This document shows positions 27,006 to 35,979 of a stretch of DNA of 64,000 bases, in pieces. The stretch is from Cytophagales bacterium. GTDB taxonomy: Bacteria > Bacteroidota > Bacteroidia > Cytophagales > Cyclobacteriaceae. Each line of letters begins with the position of its first letter. The first letter of the stretch is position 1. The stretch covers positions 62,001 to 126,000 of the forward strand of contig JAFLBR010000007.1 in the NCBI GenBank assembly GCA_017303795.1. The letters run 5' to 3'. The translations under genes and the position numbers were made by a program. Below the pieces are notes generated by a model. It made no database searches. It was not told the origin of the DNA and saw only the letters and a program-made list of their open reading frames with translations.

Positions 27006-28076
27006 ATGAACAATTACGGCACTCTTTTTCGGATAAGTACATTTGGCGAAAGTCATGGCCCCGCCATTGGCGTGGTGATTGATGGCTGTCCGGCTGGTTT
27101 AGTTATTGACGAAGTTTTTATTCAGGCTGAGCTTGATCGCAGAAAACCTGGTCAATCTAAAATTACCACTCAGCGTAAAGAAGATGACACATTTAAAATT
27201 CTATCGGGTGTGTTTGAAGGTAAAAGTACCGGCACACCTATTTGTATTGTAATCGAAAATCAAGATCAGCGCAGCAAAGATTATTCGCATATTCAAAATA
27301 CCTATCGGCCTTCGCATGCCGACTTTACTTACGATGCCAAATATGGCTTTCGCGATTACCGTGGTGGCGGAAGAAGTTCGGCCCGCGAAACCGCTGCCCG
27401 CGTAGCAGCCGGTGCAATTGCTAAACTGTTACTTAAAACTGTTGGTGTAGAGATACAGGCATTCGTATCGCAAGTAGGCGAATTGAAGGCTGCACATTAT
27501 ACACAACTTGATCTTTCCAAAACAGAAGATAACATAGTGCGTTGTCCGGATGCATCTACAGCCGAAAAAATGATTGCACTCATTGATCAAGTACGATTGG
27601 ATCGCGACACTATTGGTGGCGTGGTAACCGGTGTAATCAAAAATACTCCCGTTGGTTTGGGCGAGCCCGTGTTTGATAAACTTCATGCAGAGTTGGGCAA
27701 AGCGATGCTAAGCATTAATGCTGTAAAAGGTTTTGAATACGGCAGTGGCTTTGAAGGTGTAACGCTTCGGGGTTCGCAGCACAACGATGAGTTTTACACC
27801 GAAGCCGGAAAAATAAAAACCAGAACAAATCATTCTGGCGGAGTGCAAGGCGGCATCAGCAATGGTGAAGACATTTATTTCAACGTGGCATTTAAACCCG
27901 TAGCCACTATTATGCAAGATCAGCCCAGTGTTGATAAAGATGGAAACGAAACAACTGTATCGGGTAAGGGAAGACACGACCCGTGCGTAGTGCCCCGTGC
28001 TGTGCCAATTGTAGAAGCTATGGCTGCTTTGGTGTTGGCCGATTTTTATTTACGAACCCGCAGCTCCAGGTTATAG
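27006..28076 (+). CDS. aroC: Chorismate synthase
   Basis: AroC converts EPSP to chorismate, the last common step of aromatic synthesis, using reduced FMN. The 356 residues open with [20 protein letters not shown], the family signature (FGESHG), and carry [29 protein letters not shown] (recognised as R-P-S-H-A-D and [10 protein letters not shown] around 100-130) and [12 protein letters not shown] near 278. The end [16 protein letters not shown] is intact. Full length for the family; it is alone, without other aro genes. Confidence 0.97.
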   Translation: MNNYGTLFRISTFGESHGPAIGVVIDGCPAGLVIDEVFIQAELDRRKPGQSKITTQRKEDDTFKILSGVFEGKSTGTPICIVIENQDQRSKDYSHIQNTYRPSHADFTYDAKYGFRDYRGGGRSSARETAARVAAGAIAKLLLKTVGVEIQAFVSQVGELKAAHYTQLDLSKTEDNIVRCPDASTAEKMIALIDQVRLDRDTIGGVVTGVIKNTPVGLGEPVFDKLHAELGKAMLSINAVKGFEYGSGFEGVTLRGSQHNDEFYTEAGKIKTRTNHSGGVQGGISNGEDIYFNVAFKPVATIMQDQPSVDKDGNETTVSGKGRHDPCVVPRAVPIVEAMAALVLADFYLRTRSSRL

Positions 28077-28112
28077 CAATAGTTGTTTATTTTACTTCCT
28101 TGGAAGGATTCC

Positions 28113-28120
28113 TAATTTTG
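28113..28120 (+). promoter_or_regulatory. Possible -7 box (TAATTTTG) before the TapB-like gene
   Basis: TAATTTTG fits TAnnTTTG and lies 23 bases before the ATG at 28144. No -33 TTG is at the ideal spacing. Confidence 0.4.
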
Positions 28121-28143
28121 TTAAAACTCAAAAAGCACAAAAA

Positions 28144-28833
28144 ATGAAAAAGCTTTCGATGTTTATTCTTGGCCTGATTAGTTACATAACATCTGTTGCG
28201 CAGTGTAATGAGTACTATGTATTGAATGATGGAACAGCATGGACGTACGAAACCTATAATGCAAAAGGTAAACTGAGTGGCAAAACCCAACAGAATGTAA
28301 GGTCATTTGAAAAAACGGCTACTGGTTTTAATGCTGTTGTTACTTCTGTTTTGTACAATGATAAAGGCAAAGAACAAACCAAAGGCGATCTGGAGATGTC
28401 GTGTGTTAATGGAACCTTTATAATTGACATGCGTAAGTTTATTCCAGAAGAGCAGCAAAAAATGTTTGCTTCTTATAAGATGACCATTCAAAGCGAAAAC
28501 CTGGAGTTGCCCGCCAAATTAACCGTTGGACAAATGCTAAAAGAGGGATCCATAACACTTGCGACCGAGGGTAGCCCGCTGCCGATGAAAATGACTGTGA
28601 TTATTTCAGACCGGAAAGTAGAAGGTAAAGAAACTATTACTACTCCCGCGGGAACCTTTGAGTGTTTTAAGATCTCAAGTAAATCAAAAGTAAGCACACA
28701 AATGGGTGTAAATATGAATTTCAACTTTTCAGGCGTGGAGTGGATTGCCCCTAAAGTGGGAATGGTAAAAAGTGAATCTTTTGATAAGAACGGAAAACCC
28801 AACGGTTATACGCAATTAGCGAGCTATAAATAA
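28144..28833 (+). CDS. TapB-like / DUF3108-like secreted protein
   Basis: The 229-residue protein has a signal peptide (MKKLSMFILGLISYITSVAQ) and then a single beta-rich domain typical of the TapB/DUF3108-like group: YYVLNDGTAWTYETYNAKGK at the start, LPAKLTVGQML with 'TPAGTFECFKI' in the middle, and a final EWIAPKVGMVKSES. Periplasmic or outer-membrane-associated; no reaction is known for the family. It stands alone between aroC and a transporter and is closed by a terminator. Confidence 0.75.
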   Translation: MKKLSMFILGLISYITSVAQCNEYYVLNDGTAWTYETYNAKGKLSGKTQQNVRSFEKTATGFNAVVTSVLYNDKGKEQTKGDLEMSCVNGTFIIDMRKFIPEEQQKMFASYKMTIQSENLELPAKLTVGQMLKEGSITLATEGSPLPMKMTVIISDRKVEGKETITTPAGTFECFKISSKSKVSTQMGVNMNFNFSGVEWIAPKVGMVKSESFDKNGKPNGYTQLASYK

Positions 28834-28849
28834 TTAACCCAAAATTTTT

Positions 28850-28882
28850 ATCCCGGTAGTGCTATGCCATGCCGGGATTTTT
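28850..28882 (+). terminator. Hairpin terminator after the TapB-like gene
   Basis: ATCCCGG (28850-28856) pairs with CCGGGAT (28872-28878), followed by T-run TTTTTC. It lies 17 bases after the stop codon. Confidence 0.75.
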
Positions 28883-29019
28883 CTTCGACAGAGACTGGGT
28901 AATCCAAACCCAAAAAGAGTTGCGCGCTTCATTTCAACTTCAAGCCTCCAATCCCAAACAGCAAGTTATTTCCGGCATTTTTAACGATATTACCCCCCTC
29001 TCGCAACTTATTTAGCTTT

Positions 29020-30423
29020 ATGGAATTAGAACTTAAACCAAAAAAGAAAAGCCGGTTAACCCTCTACATCATCATTGGCTTAATTGTAGGTATTGCCACC
29101 GGGTTTATCCTCAATAAAAATTATTTAAATGAAGAGAATTCCAAACTGGAAACCTTCGATGCACGCCTGAAAGAAATTAAAACCGAACTCCGCACAGCCG
29201 ACAGTACCCAAACATCTTTATTGGAAGCTGAGAAAAGTACCCTTAATGCCCAACGCAACGAAGTACTTACTACGCGCGATAAAAAAACTGAACCCTTCTC
29301 CATTCTGGCCGATGTATTTCTGCGGTTGATTAAAATGATTGTAGCACCATTGGTGTTTACCACACTAGTGGTGGGAGTTGCCAAGCTAGGCGATATTAGT
29401 GCAGTTGGCCGTATTGGTGGTAAAACCTTACTGTGGTTTATTGGGGCTTCGTTAATGAGTTTGTTGTTGGGTATGATTCTGGTAAATATTTTCCAACCCG
29501 GCATTGCCATGAATCTGCCCGTACCCGATACCGGTGAATCATCGGGGATTGCCAACGTAGGCTTCTCGCTCAAAAACTTTTTATATCACATCTTCCCAAG
29601 CAGTGTGGTGGAAGCCATGGCCAAAAATGAAATTCTTCAAATTGTAGTGTTCTCATTGTTCTTTGGTGTAGCTACTGCCGCTATTGGCGAAAAAGGAAAA
29701 ATCGTTATCGACTTTATGGATGCAGCCGCGCACGTAATCTTAAAAGTTACCGGCTATGTAATGAACCTCGCCCCCGTTGCTGTATTTGGTGCTATGGCCG
29801 CTATTATTGCCAAGCAGGGTTTGAGTATTCTTAAAACCTACTCCATTTTTATAGGCGAGTTTTATCTAGGCCTTACTTTACTCTGGGTATTATTGGGCCT
29901 TGCTGGGTTCTTTGTAATCAGCAAACGGATCGTTTCATTGTTCAAACAAGTAAAAGAACCCATCATTCTGGCATTTAGTACTTCAAGTAGTGAAGCGGCC
30001 TTTCCAAAAACGATGGAAGAATTGCAGAAGTTTGGTTGCAAAGATAAGATTGTAAGTTTCGTGCTTCCGCTCGGCTATTCTTTTAACCTGGATGGCAGCA
30101 TGATGTACATGACTTTTGCATCGTTGTTTATTGCCCAATCGTATGGTATCGATCTGCCTTTTGCAACACAGATAAGTATGTTGCTGGTGTTAATGCTTAC
30201 CAGTAAAGGTATTGCTGGTGTACCGCGGGCCTCGCTTGTTGTAATTGCTGGTACGCTGGCAACTTTTAACATTCCTGAAGCTGGCCTTGCGTTATTATTG
30301 GGCATTGATCCGTTGTTGGATATGGGCCGCAGTGCCACCAACGTAGTGGGCAATAGCGTAGCTACTGCTGTTGTAAGTAAGTGGGAAAATGCGCTGGGCG
30401 AGCCGGAACCCGACAAAGGCTGA
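29020..30423 (+). CDS. Dicarboxylate/amino acid:cation symporter (DAACS, GltP-like)
   Basis: A membrane symporter of 467 residues that takes up acidic amino acids or C4-dicarboxylates with Na+ or H+. The DAACS landmarks are present: a serine-rich hairpin (STSSSEAAFPKTMEEL, about 325-340), NLDGSMMYMTFASLF near 353, and GVPRASLVV near 405. Between the first two membrane helices lies an extra charged, helical segment of about 55 residues (about 32-90, rich in Glu, Lys and Thr), which looks like a periplasmic coiled coil. Substrate cannot be fixed from sequence. Confidence 0.92.
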   Translation: MELELKPKKKSRLTLYIIIGLIVGIATGFILNKNYLNEENSKLETFDARLKEIKTELRTADSTQTSLLEAEKSTLNAQRNEVLTTRDKKTEPFSILADVFLRLIKMIVAPLVFTTLVVGVAKLGDISAVGRIGGKTLLWFIGASLMSLLLGMILVNIFQPGIAMNLPVPDTGESSGIANVGFSLKNFLYHIFPSSVVEAMAKNEILQIVVFSLFFGVATAAIGEKGKIVIDFMDAAAHVILKVTGYVMNLAPVAVFGAMAAIIAKQGLSILKTYSIFIGEFYLGLTLLWVLLGLAGFFVISKRIVSLFKQVKEPIILAFSTSSSEAAFPKTMEELQKFGCKDKIVSFVLPLGYSFNLDGSMMYMTFASLFIAQSYGIDLPFATQISMLLVLMLTSKGIAGVPRASLVVIAGTLATFNIPEAGLALLLGIDPLLDMGRSATNVVGNSVATAVVSKWENALGEPEPDKG

Positions 30424-30435
30424 ACTAATATTTAG

Positions 30436-30443
30436 TAATTTTG
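30436..30443 (+). promoter_or_regulatory. Possible -7 box (TAATTTTG) before nfu
   Basis: TAATTTTG fits TAnnTTTG and lies 30 bases before the nfu ATG. No matching -33 element. Confidence 0.35.
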
Positions 30444-30473
30444 TTCTCTCAAGAATAAGAAAAAAACAAAACT

Positions 30474-31046
30474 ATGTTAAAACCTGCTCCCAAAGCTTTA
30501 CATATCTATTTAGAATCGAACCCCAACCCTAATTCGTTAAAATTTGTGGTTAACGATATGCTGGTTCCGGAAGGAATGAGTTTCGATTTTCCCACACCAG
30601 CCGATGCCGAAAATGCTCCGCTGGCGCAAGAACTATTCATGTATCCGTTTGTAGATCGGGTTTTTTACATGAGCAACTTTGTTACGGTTACCAAAAAAGA
30701 AGATGTAGAGTGGCTCGAAATTCAGGAGACTCTTAAAAACCACATCAAAACTTTTTTAGAAAGCGGCAAACTAATTCTGGATGTAAAAGGACCAGTGGCT
30801 CCCGAACAGGAAGAAACCGAAGTGATAAAAAAAATCAAGACCATATTGGATGAATACATCCGCCCGGCTGTAGAACAAGATGGAGGTGCCATTACATTCC
30901 ACTCGTACGAGGATAAAAAAGTTACCGTGGCATTGCAAGGTTCATGCAGTGGTTGCCCGTCATCAACCGTAACACTCAAAGCTGGTATCGAAAATCTCTT
31001 TAAGCGAATGATGCCCGAAGAAGTGCAGGAAGTGGAAGCACTTTAA
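30474..31046 (+). CDS. nfu: Nfu-type iron-sulfur cluster carrier (NifU domain)
   Basis: The 190-residue protein joins an N-terminal Nfu-specific domain (about 5-95, with LESNPNPNSLKFV) to a C-terminal NifU domain (about 110-185) that has EQDGGAITF and the cluster-binding CSGCPSS motif near 157. This is the arrangement of mitochondrial NFU1 and of bacterial Nfu carriers that deliver [4Fe-4S] clusters to target enzymes. Cytosolic. Near several Fe-S enzymes in the window (QueG), but not in an isc/suf operon. Confidence 0.92.
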   Translation: MLKPAPKALHIYLESNPNPNSLKFVVNDMLVPEGMSFDFPTPADAENAPLAQELFMYPFVDRVFYMSNFVTVTKKEDVEWLEIQETLKNHIKTFLESGKLILDVKGPVAPEQEETEVIKKIKTILDEYIRPAVEQDGGAITFHSYEDKKVTVALQGSCSGCPSSTVTLKAGIENLFKRMMPEEVQEVEAL

Positions 31047-31067
31047 AGAATTTTTTGTAGAATTTAG

Positions 31068-31110
31068 GCGTCATGACGGCTATCCGCTTTAGCAAACAGC
31101 CGTCTGACGC
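31068..31110 (+). terminator. Hairpin after nfu
   Basis: GCGTCATGACGGCT (31068-31081) pairs with AGCCGTCTGACGC (31098-31110) with one bulged base. Located 21 bases after the nfu stop; a short T-run follows weakly, so termination is likely but not certain. Confidence 0.6.
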
Positions 31111-31159
31111 ATTAGTCCTTTAGCATCAAATCTCCTCCCTAATGAAATCCATAAGGCGA

Positions 31160-31203
31160 AAAGCTGAAAGTTTAGAGTTACAACACTTTAAACTTTCAGC
31201 TTT
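31160..31203. terminator. Long hairpin between convergent nfu and S9 peptidase genes
   Basis: A 19-base arm at 31160-31178 pairs with 31185-31203 with one mismatch, over a 6-base loop. The outer parts read AAAGCTGAAAG / CTTTCAGCTTT. It lies 13 bases after the stop of the minus-strand peptidase and probably terminates both genes. Confidence 0.8.
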
Positions 31204-31216
31204 CTACTTTTAGAAC

Positions 31217-33139
31217 TTATTGAACCGGAGTTTCAGACTCACCCTTCAGGTACTTGTCCAGAAACTTCAAAATTTCTTCTGAAGCTTTGATGTTGTTTTC
31301 CTTCTTTACAAAGCCGTGGCCTTCGTCAGGGAAAATTACATACTCTACTGCCACACCGTTTTTGCGGGCATTCGCAACAATCTCATCCGACTCAACCTGA
31401 AGTACGCGCGGATCATTGCTACCCTGCAACACAATAAAGGGTTTAGTAATTTTATCGGTATGGAATAAAGGCGACTTATCATACAAGGCTACCGAGTCAG
31501 CTGTAAACGGATCGCCCAATTCAACATACAACGCCTTGCGGAAAGATTCCCACCACGGTGGAATGCTTTTAAGTGTACGCAACCAGTTAGTAACACCAAA
31601 CAGATTTACGCCTACTTTAAATTCTTCGGGCGTAAACGTTAACGCAGCCATTGTCATGTAACCGCCATAGCTTCCACCCATGATGCCTACTTTATCCATG
31701 TCGATGTAAGGAAGTGCAGCCAGATATTTCTTGGCTTCGACACAATCGCGTAAATCTTCATTGCCATGTTTACGATCATCAGCTGCAAAAAATGTTTTTC
31801 CGTAACCTGAACTACCGCGGTTGTTCACTGCCAGAATTGCATACCCATGATTTACGAGATGTTGAATAGTGGCCGAGTAACCAAGTCGTGTTTGTCCGCC
31901 TGGACCACCATGTATCCATAGTAATGCTGGCACTTTCTCACCTGCCTTAATTCCTTTTGGCTTATACAATAACGCAGGAATCTCTAAACCATCAAACGAC
32001 TTATAGCGGATAACCTCACCCGCTACCAGATCGTTGGCATCAATTTCAGCCGTCATGGTGTTGGTAAGTTGTTTTACTTCTTTTGTATCGAAGTTGTACA
32101 CAAACAAATTGCTGGGCGATTTTGAACTGCTTACATAAAACGACATCAACTTTTCGCTATCTGAAATATTTACACCTGTAATATCGCCTGCAGGCAAACC
32201 ATCAATATTTAACAGTTTCCCGCCATTGGATTCATCGTATATTTTAATCTCGGTGCGGGCATCGTTGTTGATCGCCACCACACGATACTTTCCATTGCGC
32301 GATAGATAAGAATACATAATATCCCACGGGGCTTCTTCCAGTTTTGATTTGGTACCTGTGGTAATATCATAGGTGGCTAAATACATGAACTCACTTCCTT
32401 CATCTGTCAGGTAGATGAGTTTACTGCCATCCAGACTAAAGTACTGTGGATTAAACTGTGCATCGCCCTCATGTTGCGACAACAATTGTGTTTTACCCGA
32501 CTGTGTATCGAGTAAATACATGTTTGAATTGTTGGTGGTAATTTCTTCCGACAAGGCAATGTAGCGATCATCGTTTGAGATTGTGGAAGGATTAAGGCCC
32601 TTATCATTTTTGTATGCCATGGTAGCCGGATACACTTTATCTTCTGTAGCCTCGCCTACCTGTATTGAATACAAATCAAAGAATCGTTTATCGCGACTGT
32701 TGGAAGCATAGTACATCAGCTTCTGGTTATAACTCCAACCATAAAATTGTGCTTTCGCTGTTGAATCTGTAATCAAATCCGTTGACACGCCATTGGCCAA
32801 TGCAAACAAGTGGGTGATCTCATTACCACCGTTATCGCTACCATATAGCACACGATTGTCTTTTGGAAAATAACTATATGCAGAAATAGCATTATCAGTT
32901 GAGTTGGTAAGCGCGGTTTGTGTGCCCGTAGCAATATCTACCTCCACCGCGTTAAAAATTCCCGTCTCTTTGCTGCTGATCAGCAACTTGGTTTCATCGG
33001 GAGAAAAAGCTCCGCCATTAATTTGTACAATATCCATAAACTGTGCTATGGAATACAGTTTTGGGGGAGTTTCAGGTTTTTCGGTTGCGCAACCCGCCAT
33101 AATGGCTAAAGCTACTAACCATGTTAATATTTTTTTCAT
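31217..33139 (-). CDS. S9-family (prolyl oligopeptidase) lipoprotein peptidase
   Basis: From ATG 33139 the enzyme has 640 residues with a lipoprotein signal (MKKILTWLVALAIMAGC). An N-terminal beta-propeller (about 35-380, with repeated LLISSKETG, YFSLDGSKLIYLTDEG) regulates access; the C-terminal alpha/beta-hydrolase carries WIHGGPGGQ, the nucleophile elbow GGSYGG (Ser near 490), Asp in GSNDPR (near 576) and His in DEGHGF (near 607). Dipeptidyl-peptidase/acylaminoacyl-peptidase-like, acting on peptides in the periplasm or at the surface. The upstream frame to 33211 lacks a leader and is not preferred. Confidence 0.93.
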   Translation of the reverse strand: MKKILTWLVALAIMAGCATEKPETPPKLYSIAQFMDIVQINGGAFSPDETKLLISSKETGIFNAVEVDIATGTQTALTNSTDNAISAYSYFPKDNRVLYGSDNGGNEITHLFALANGVSTDLITDSTAKAQFYGWSYNQKLMYYASNSRDKRFFDLYSIQVGEATEDKVYPATMAYKNDKGLNPSTISNDDRYIALSEEITTNNSNMYLLDTQSGKTQLLSQHEGDAQFNPQYFSLDGSKLIYLTDEGSEFMYLATYDITTGTKSKLEEAPWDIMYSYLSRNGKYRVVAINNDARTEIKIYDESNGGKLLNIDGLPAGDITGVNISDSEKLMSFYVSSSKSPSNLFVYNFDTKEVKQLTNTMTAEIDANDLVAGEVIRYKSFDGLEIPALLYKPKGIKAGEKVPALLWIHGGPGGQTRLGYSATIQHLVNHGYAILAVNNRGSSGYGKTFFAADDRKHGNEDLRDCVEAKKYLAALPYIDMDKVGIMGGSYGGYMTMAALTFTPEEFKVGVNLFGVTNWLRTLKSIPPWWESFRKALYVELGDPFTADSVALYDKSPLFHTDKITKPFIVLQGSNDPRVLQVESDEIVANARKNGVAVEYVIFPDEGHGFVKKENNIKASEEILKFLDKYLKGESETPVQ

Positions 33140-33229
33140 AGAATGTTGGTTGAGTTTAAAGAGACGACTAAGGTAACTATTTGTTAACAAGGTCATCAAA
33201 AAAAGAAGCAAACCAGCTTCTAATAGTTG

Positions 33230-33237
33230 TACATTTG
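33230..33237 (+). promoter_or_regulatory. -7-like box (TACATTTG) abutting the next start codon
   Basis: TACATTTG ends four bases before the ATG at 33242, so transcription from it would give an almost leaderless mRNA. No -33 element is seen. Confidence 0.35.
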
Positions 33238-33241
33238 AAGT

Positions 33242-34096
33242 ATGCGAATACTCATTCTTGCTCTTGTTTTGTTAACTCCGGTTACTATGAAAGCCCAATC
33301 GGTAAAAGTTATGTCGTACAACATCCGGTTAGATACTGAGGCGGATGGTGTAAACCAATGGAAAAACAGGCCTGAAAAAGTAATTAACCTGATAAAAAAA
33401 TATAACCCTGATTTGTTTGGGGTGCAAGAAGCGCTGCATAATCAAATGATGGATTTGCAAAGCGGCTTAAGCGAATACAGTTATGTAGGCGTGGGTCGCG
33501 ATGACGGCAAAGAAAAAGGTGAATACTCCGCCATCTTTTATAAGAAAGAAAAATTTGAATTGCTTACACAAAATACATTTTGGCTTTCTGAAACCCCGGA
33601 TGTGCCCGGAAGCAAAAGCTGGGATGCAGCCATTACACGAGTAGTGACTCATGCTGTATTTAAAGATAAAACTACCGGTAAACAATTTTTGTATGCCAAC
33701 ACCCACTTTGATCATATTGGTAAAGAGGCGAGAAAGAACAGTGCCTTTATGATTAAGACTTACTTAAAGGATTTTGTAAGTGGTTCAAGGTTTAACAATG
33801 AAAATCTTAAAGTCCCAGTTATTGTATCAGGCGATTTTAACTCAGAACCAACCGATGCACCTTATGTTACCATAACCAATGGCAAACATTTTCAATTATT
33901 TGATTCGAGGCCAGCCAATAACCTTACGGGAACGTTTTGTGGTTTTGAATTGAATAAGATGGAATGTAAAACTATCGACTACATTTTTCATTCAGAAGAT
34001 TGGAAGGCATCCGACTACCAGGTTATTCAGGATAATGATGGCAAGTATTATCCGTCCGATCATTTGCCGGTATTGGTTACGCTTACTTTAAAATAA
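33242..34096 (+). CDS. Endonuclease/exonuclease/phosphatase-family secreted protein
   Basis: A 284-residue protein with a signal peptide (MRILILALVLLTPVTMKAQ) and the EEP fold: MSYNIRLDTEAD near 25, the metal-binding Glu in FGVQEAL near 60, ANTHFDHIG near 155, VSGDFNSEP near 197 and the catalytic end SDHLPVLVTL. These fit Mg-dependent nucleases, phosphodiesterases or sphingomyelinase-like enzymes; the substrate is not identifiable. Exported. It converges on the metallo-hydrolase gene, and the stops overlap by 9 bases. Confidence 0.88.
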   Translation: MRILILALVLLTPVTMKAQSVKVMSYNIRLDTEADGVNQWKNRPEKVINLIKKYNPDLFGVQEALHNQMMDLQSGLSEYSYVGVGRDDGKEKGEYSAIFYKKEKFELLTQNTFWLSETPDVPGSKSWDAAITRVVTHAVFKDKTTGKQFLYANTHFDHIGKEARKNSAFMIKTYLKDFVSGSRFNNENLKVPVIVSGDFNSEPTDAPYVTITNGKHFQLFDSRPANNLTGTFCGFELNKMECKTIDYIFHSEDWKASDYQVIQDNDGKYYPSDHLPVLVTLTLK

Positions 34097-34900
34097 TTGA
34101 AGCTGTTCAACCACCACCCGCGGCTTTGGTGGTGTTGTGTCAAGCTGATAAACTTCTGATTCGTGGTGACGGGAAGCCACTACAATTTTAGTGCTGCCCG
34201 CCACAGCACTAAACATCTTCTCTACAATTTTTGGTTTATTATTGTGATGTGATAAATGTCCTAACAATAAATGCGACATAAACTCAGGCTTGTGTTCCAT
34301 AAACAACTGCAATGCCTGCTTGTTTGAAATGTGCCCAAACCCACCGCGAATTCTATTCTTAAGATGGAGCGGATATCCGCCTGTTTCTAACATCTCCTCA
34401 TCGTAGTTCGATTCTAAGATAGCGGCATGGCATTGTTTAAAATTATTGATTAGATGTTTGCATACGCGCCCCATATCGGTGAACACACCAACCGTTGTGT
34501 TTTGATGGGTGATGAGAAAACTATGCGGATCGGCCGCATCGTGATATTTTGGTAATGACGTGATGGTTAACTCACCAATCGTTATGGGCTGATACGTGGA
34601 AAACCCGTGCGACAACTTCATGCTCCACTCAAGCGAAACATTTTGCCGGGTACCCATGGATGCATAAACCGGAATTTTATGTCGCTTTACTATTTTATGC
34701 AACCCCGAAACATGATCGTTATGTTCGTGGGTAATAAAGATTGCTTTTACATTCTCAATTGATAAGCCCAGGCGCCTTAATCTGCGTTCTGTCTCGCGGC
34801 ATGAAATACCGGCATCAATCAACACCGCATCATTATTAGTGCCCACATAGTAGCAATTTCCATTGCTGCCAGAATTTAATGATGCGAGCGTTAATGCCAT
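34088..34900 (-). CDS. Metallo-beta-lactamase-fold hydrolase (YycJ/WalJ-like)
   Basis: A 270-residue cytosolic enzyme with the metallo-beta-lactamase fold: LNSGSNGNCYYVG start, the dimetal site THEHNDHVSG (H-x-H-x-D-H, about 57-66), PKYHDAADPHSF and DMGRVC in the middle, and SHHNNKP near 220. It resembles YycJ/WalJ, a putative 5'-3' nuclease of the single-strand DNA family in Gram-positives, and is common in Bacteroidota. Role by family only. It is separated by 26 bases from the upstream EamA gene and may be co-transcribed with it. Confidence 0.88.
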   Translation of the reverse strand: MALTLASLNSGSNGNCYYVGTNNDAVLIDAGISCRETERRLRRLGLSIENVKAIFITHEHNDHVSGLHKIVKRHKIPVYASMGTRQNVSLEWSMKLSHGFSTYQPITIGELTITSLPKYHDAADPHSFLITHQNTTVGVFTDMGRVCKHLINNFKQCHAAILESNYDEEMLETGGYPLHLKNRIRGGFGHISNKQALQLFMEHKPEFMSHLLLGHLSHHNNKPKIVEKMFSAVAGSTKIVVASRHHESEVYQLDTTPPKPRVVVEQLQLF

Positions 34901-34926
34901 TGCACGAATTTAGTAATCTGAACGAA

Positions 34927-35805
34927 TTACTTCTTATTCGCGAGGTAAACCCCACTTATGATGAGGGCCATACCTACTAAATGCCAGAGTGTTAAAACTT
35001 CGCCATCCATAAAACCCCACATTACCGCAACAATAGGCATAATATAAGTAACGGAGCTGGCGAACAAAGGCGTGGAAATACCAATCAGTTTTACAAAAAG
35101 AAGGTTAGCGATAGCAGTACTCATTAGTGCAAGCAACAGCACAAAACCCAAACCTTGCCAGGCACCTGGCGTTTGTGTAAGAATGCTTACAAAATCAGTG
35201 GCCAGAAAAAGATAAACTGCTGCTATTGGGCCAACAAACAAAAGCGAAACACTGGTTACGGTTAACGAACCTAAACCCGTTATTTTAAACTTAATCCAGT
35301 TTAGGTTAGCTCCATAAAATGCACAGGCCGCAACAATCAGCAATGCATATAAATTAAAACCGGTAATGCTTCCACCTGATCGTGAAAGCGCCAGCAAGAC
35401 TGTACCACCAAATGAAATAACAACGCCCAACAAGGCAAAGCCTTTAAACCGTTGACTAAATAACAGCACTCCAAAGATCATCGTCCACACCGGTGAAAGT
35501 GTGTTTAAGATTCCGGCTACTGAACTATTAAGTTGTGTTTGTGCCCAGGCAAAAAGAAATGCCGGAAAGAAAATGCCCATCAATCCGGAAACAAAAAGTT
35601 TAAACGGATCACCACTTTTCATTTCCTTCAATCGCGGTAACGCCAATGGCAACAGAAAAAGCGAAGCGGCTGTTACACGCAGCGCCCCAACTACATCGGG
35701 TGGAAAATACTTAAGGCCTTGTTTAATGAGGATGAAGGACGTTCCCCAGATTAGCGACAATACAATCAATAGAAAGACTGCCGTGTAGTTTTTATTTTGA
35801 GACAT
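34927..35805 (-). CDS. EamA/DMT-family transporter
   Basis: From ATG 35805 the protein has 292 residues and about ten hydrophobic segments in two repeated five-helix halves (EamA domains). The start (YTAVFLLIVLSLIWGTSFILIK) and the second-half LLALMSTAIANLLFVKLIG are family landmarks. A drug/metabolite exporter; substrate unknown. The longer frame from 35829 adds a polar MRKQVFTP and is less likely. Confidence 0.88.
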   Translation of the reverse strand: MSQNKNYTAVFLLIVLSLIWGTSFILIKQGLKYFPPDVVGALRVTAASLFLLPLALPRLKEMKSGDPFKLFVSGLMGIFFPAFLFAWAQTQLNSSVAGILNTLSPVWTMIFGVLLFSQRFKGFALLGVVISFGGTVLLALSRSGGSITGFNLYALLIVAACAFYGANLNWIKFKITGLGSLTVTSVSLLFVGPIAAVYLFLATDFVSILTQTPGAWQGLGFVLLLALMSTAIANLLFVKLIGISTPLFASSVTYIMPIVAVMWGFMDGEVLTLWHLVGMALIISGVYLANKK

Positions 35806-35947
35806 AGGTGTGAAAACCTGCTTACGCATTCCTGCTCCGGCAAGGCAGGCGCAAAGAACGCTATTGGGGTGAGTAATTCAAATGTGGATTGTTGCTTTAA
35901 TTTTTTCTAAAGTAGCTGTAAACAAAAATCTGTTAATTTCAGGTAAG

Positions 35948-35976
35948 TTGAACATGTTAGAAAAACTCTATCTTTG
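35948..35976 (+). promoter_or_regulatory. Promoter-like TTG-N18-TATCTTTG at the start of the giant gene
   Basis: TTG (35948-35950) and TATCTTTG (35969-35976) are 18 bases apart, one short of the Bacteroidota ideal. The -7 box ends three bases before ATG 35980, which would make the transcript leaderless or nearly so. Confidence 0.5.
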
Positions 35977-35979
35977 GTT

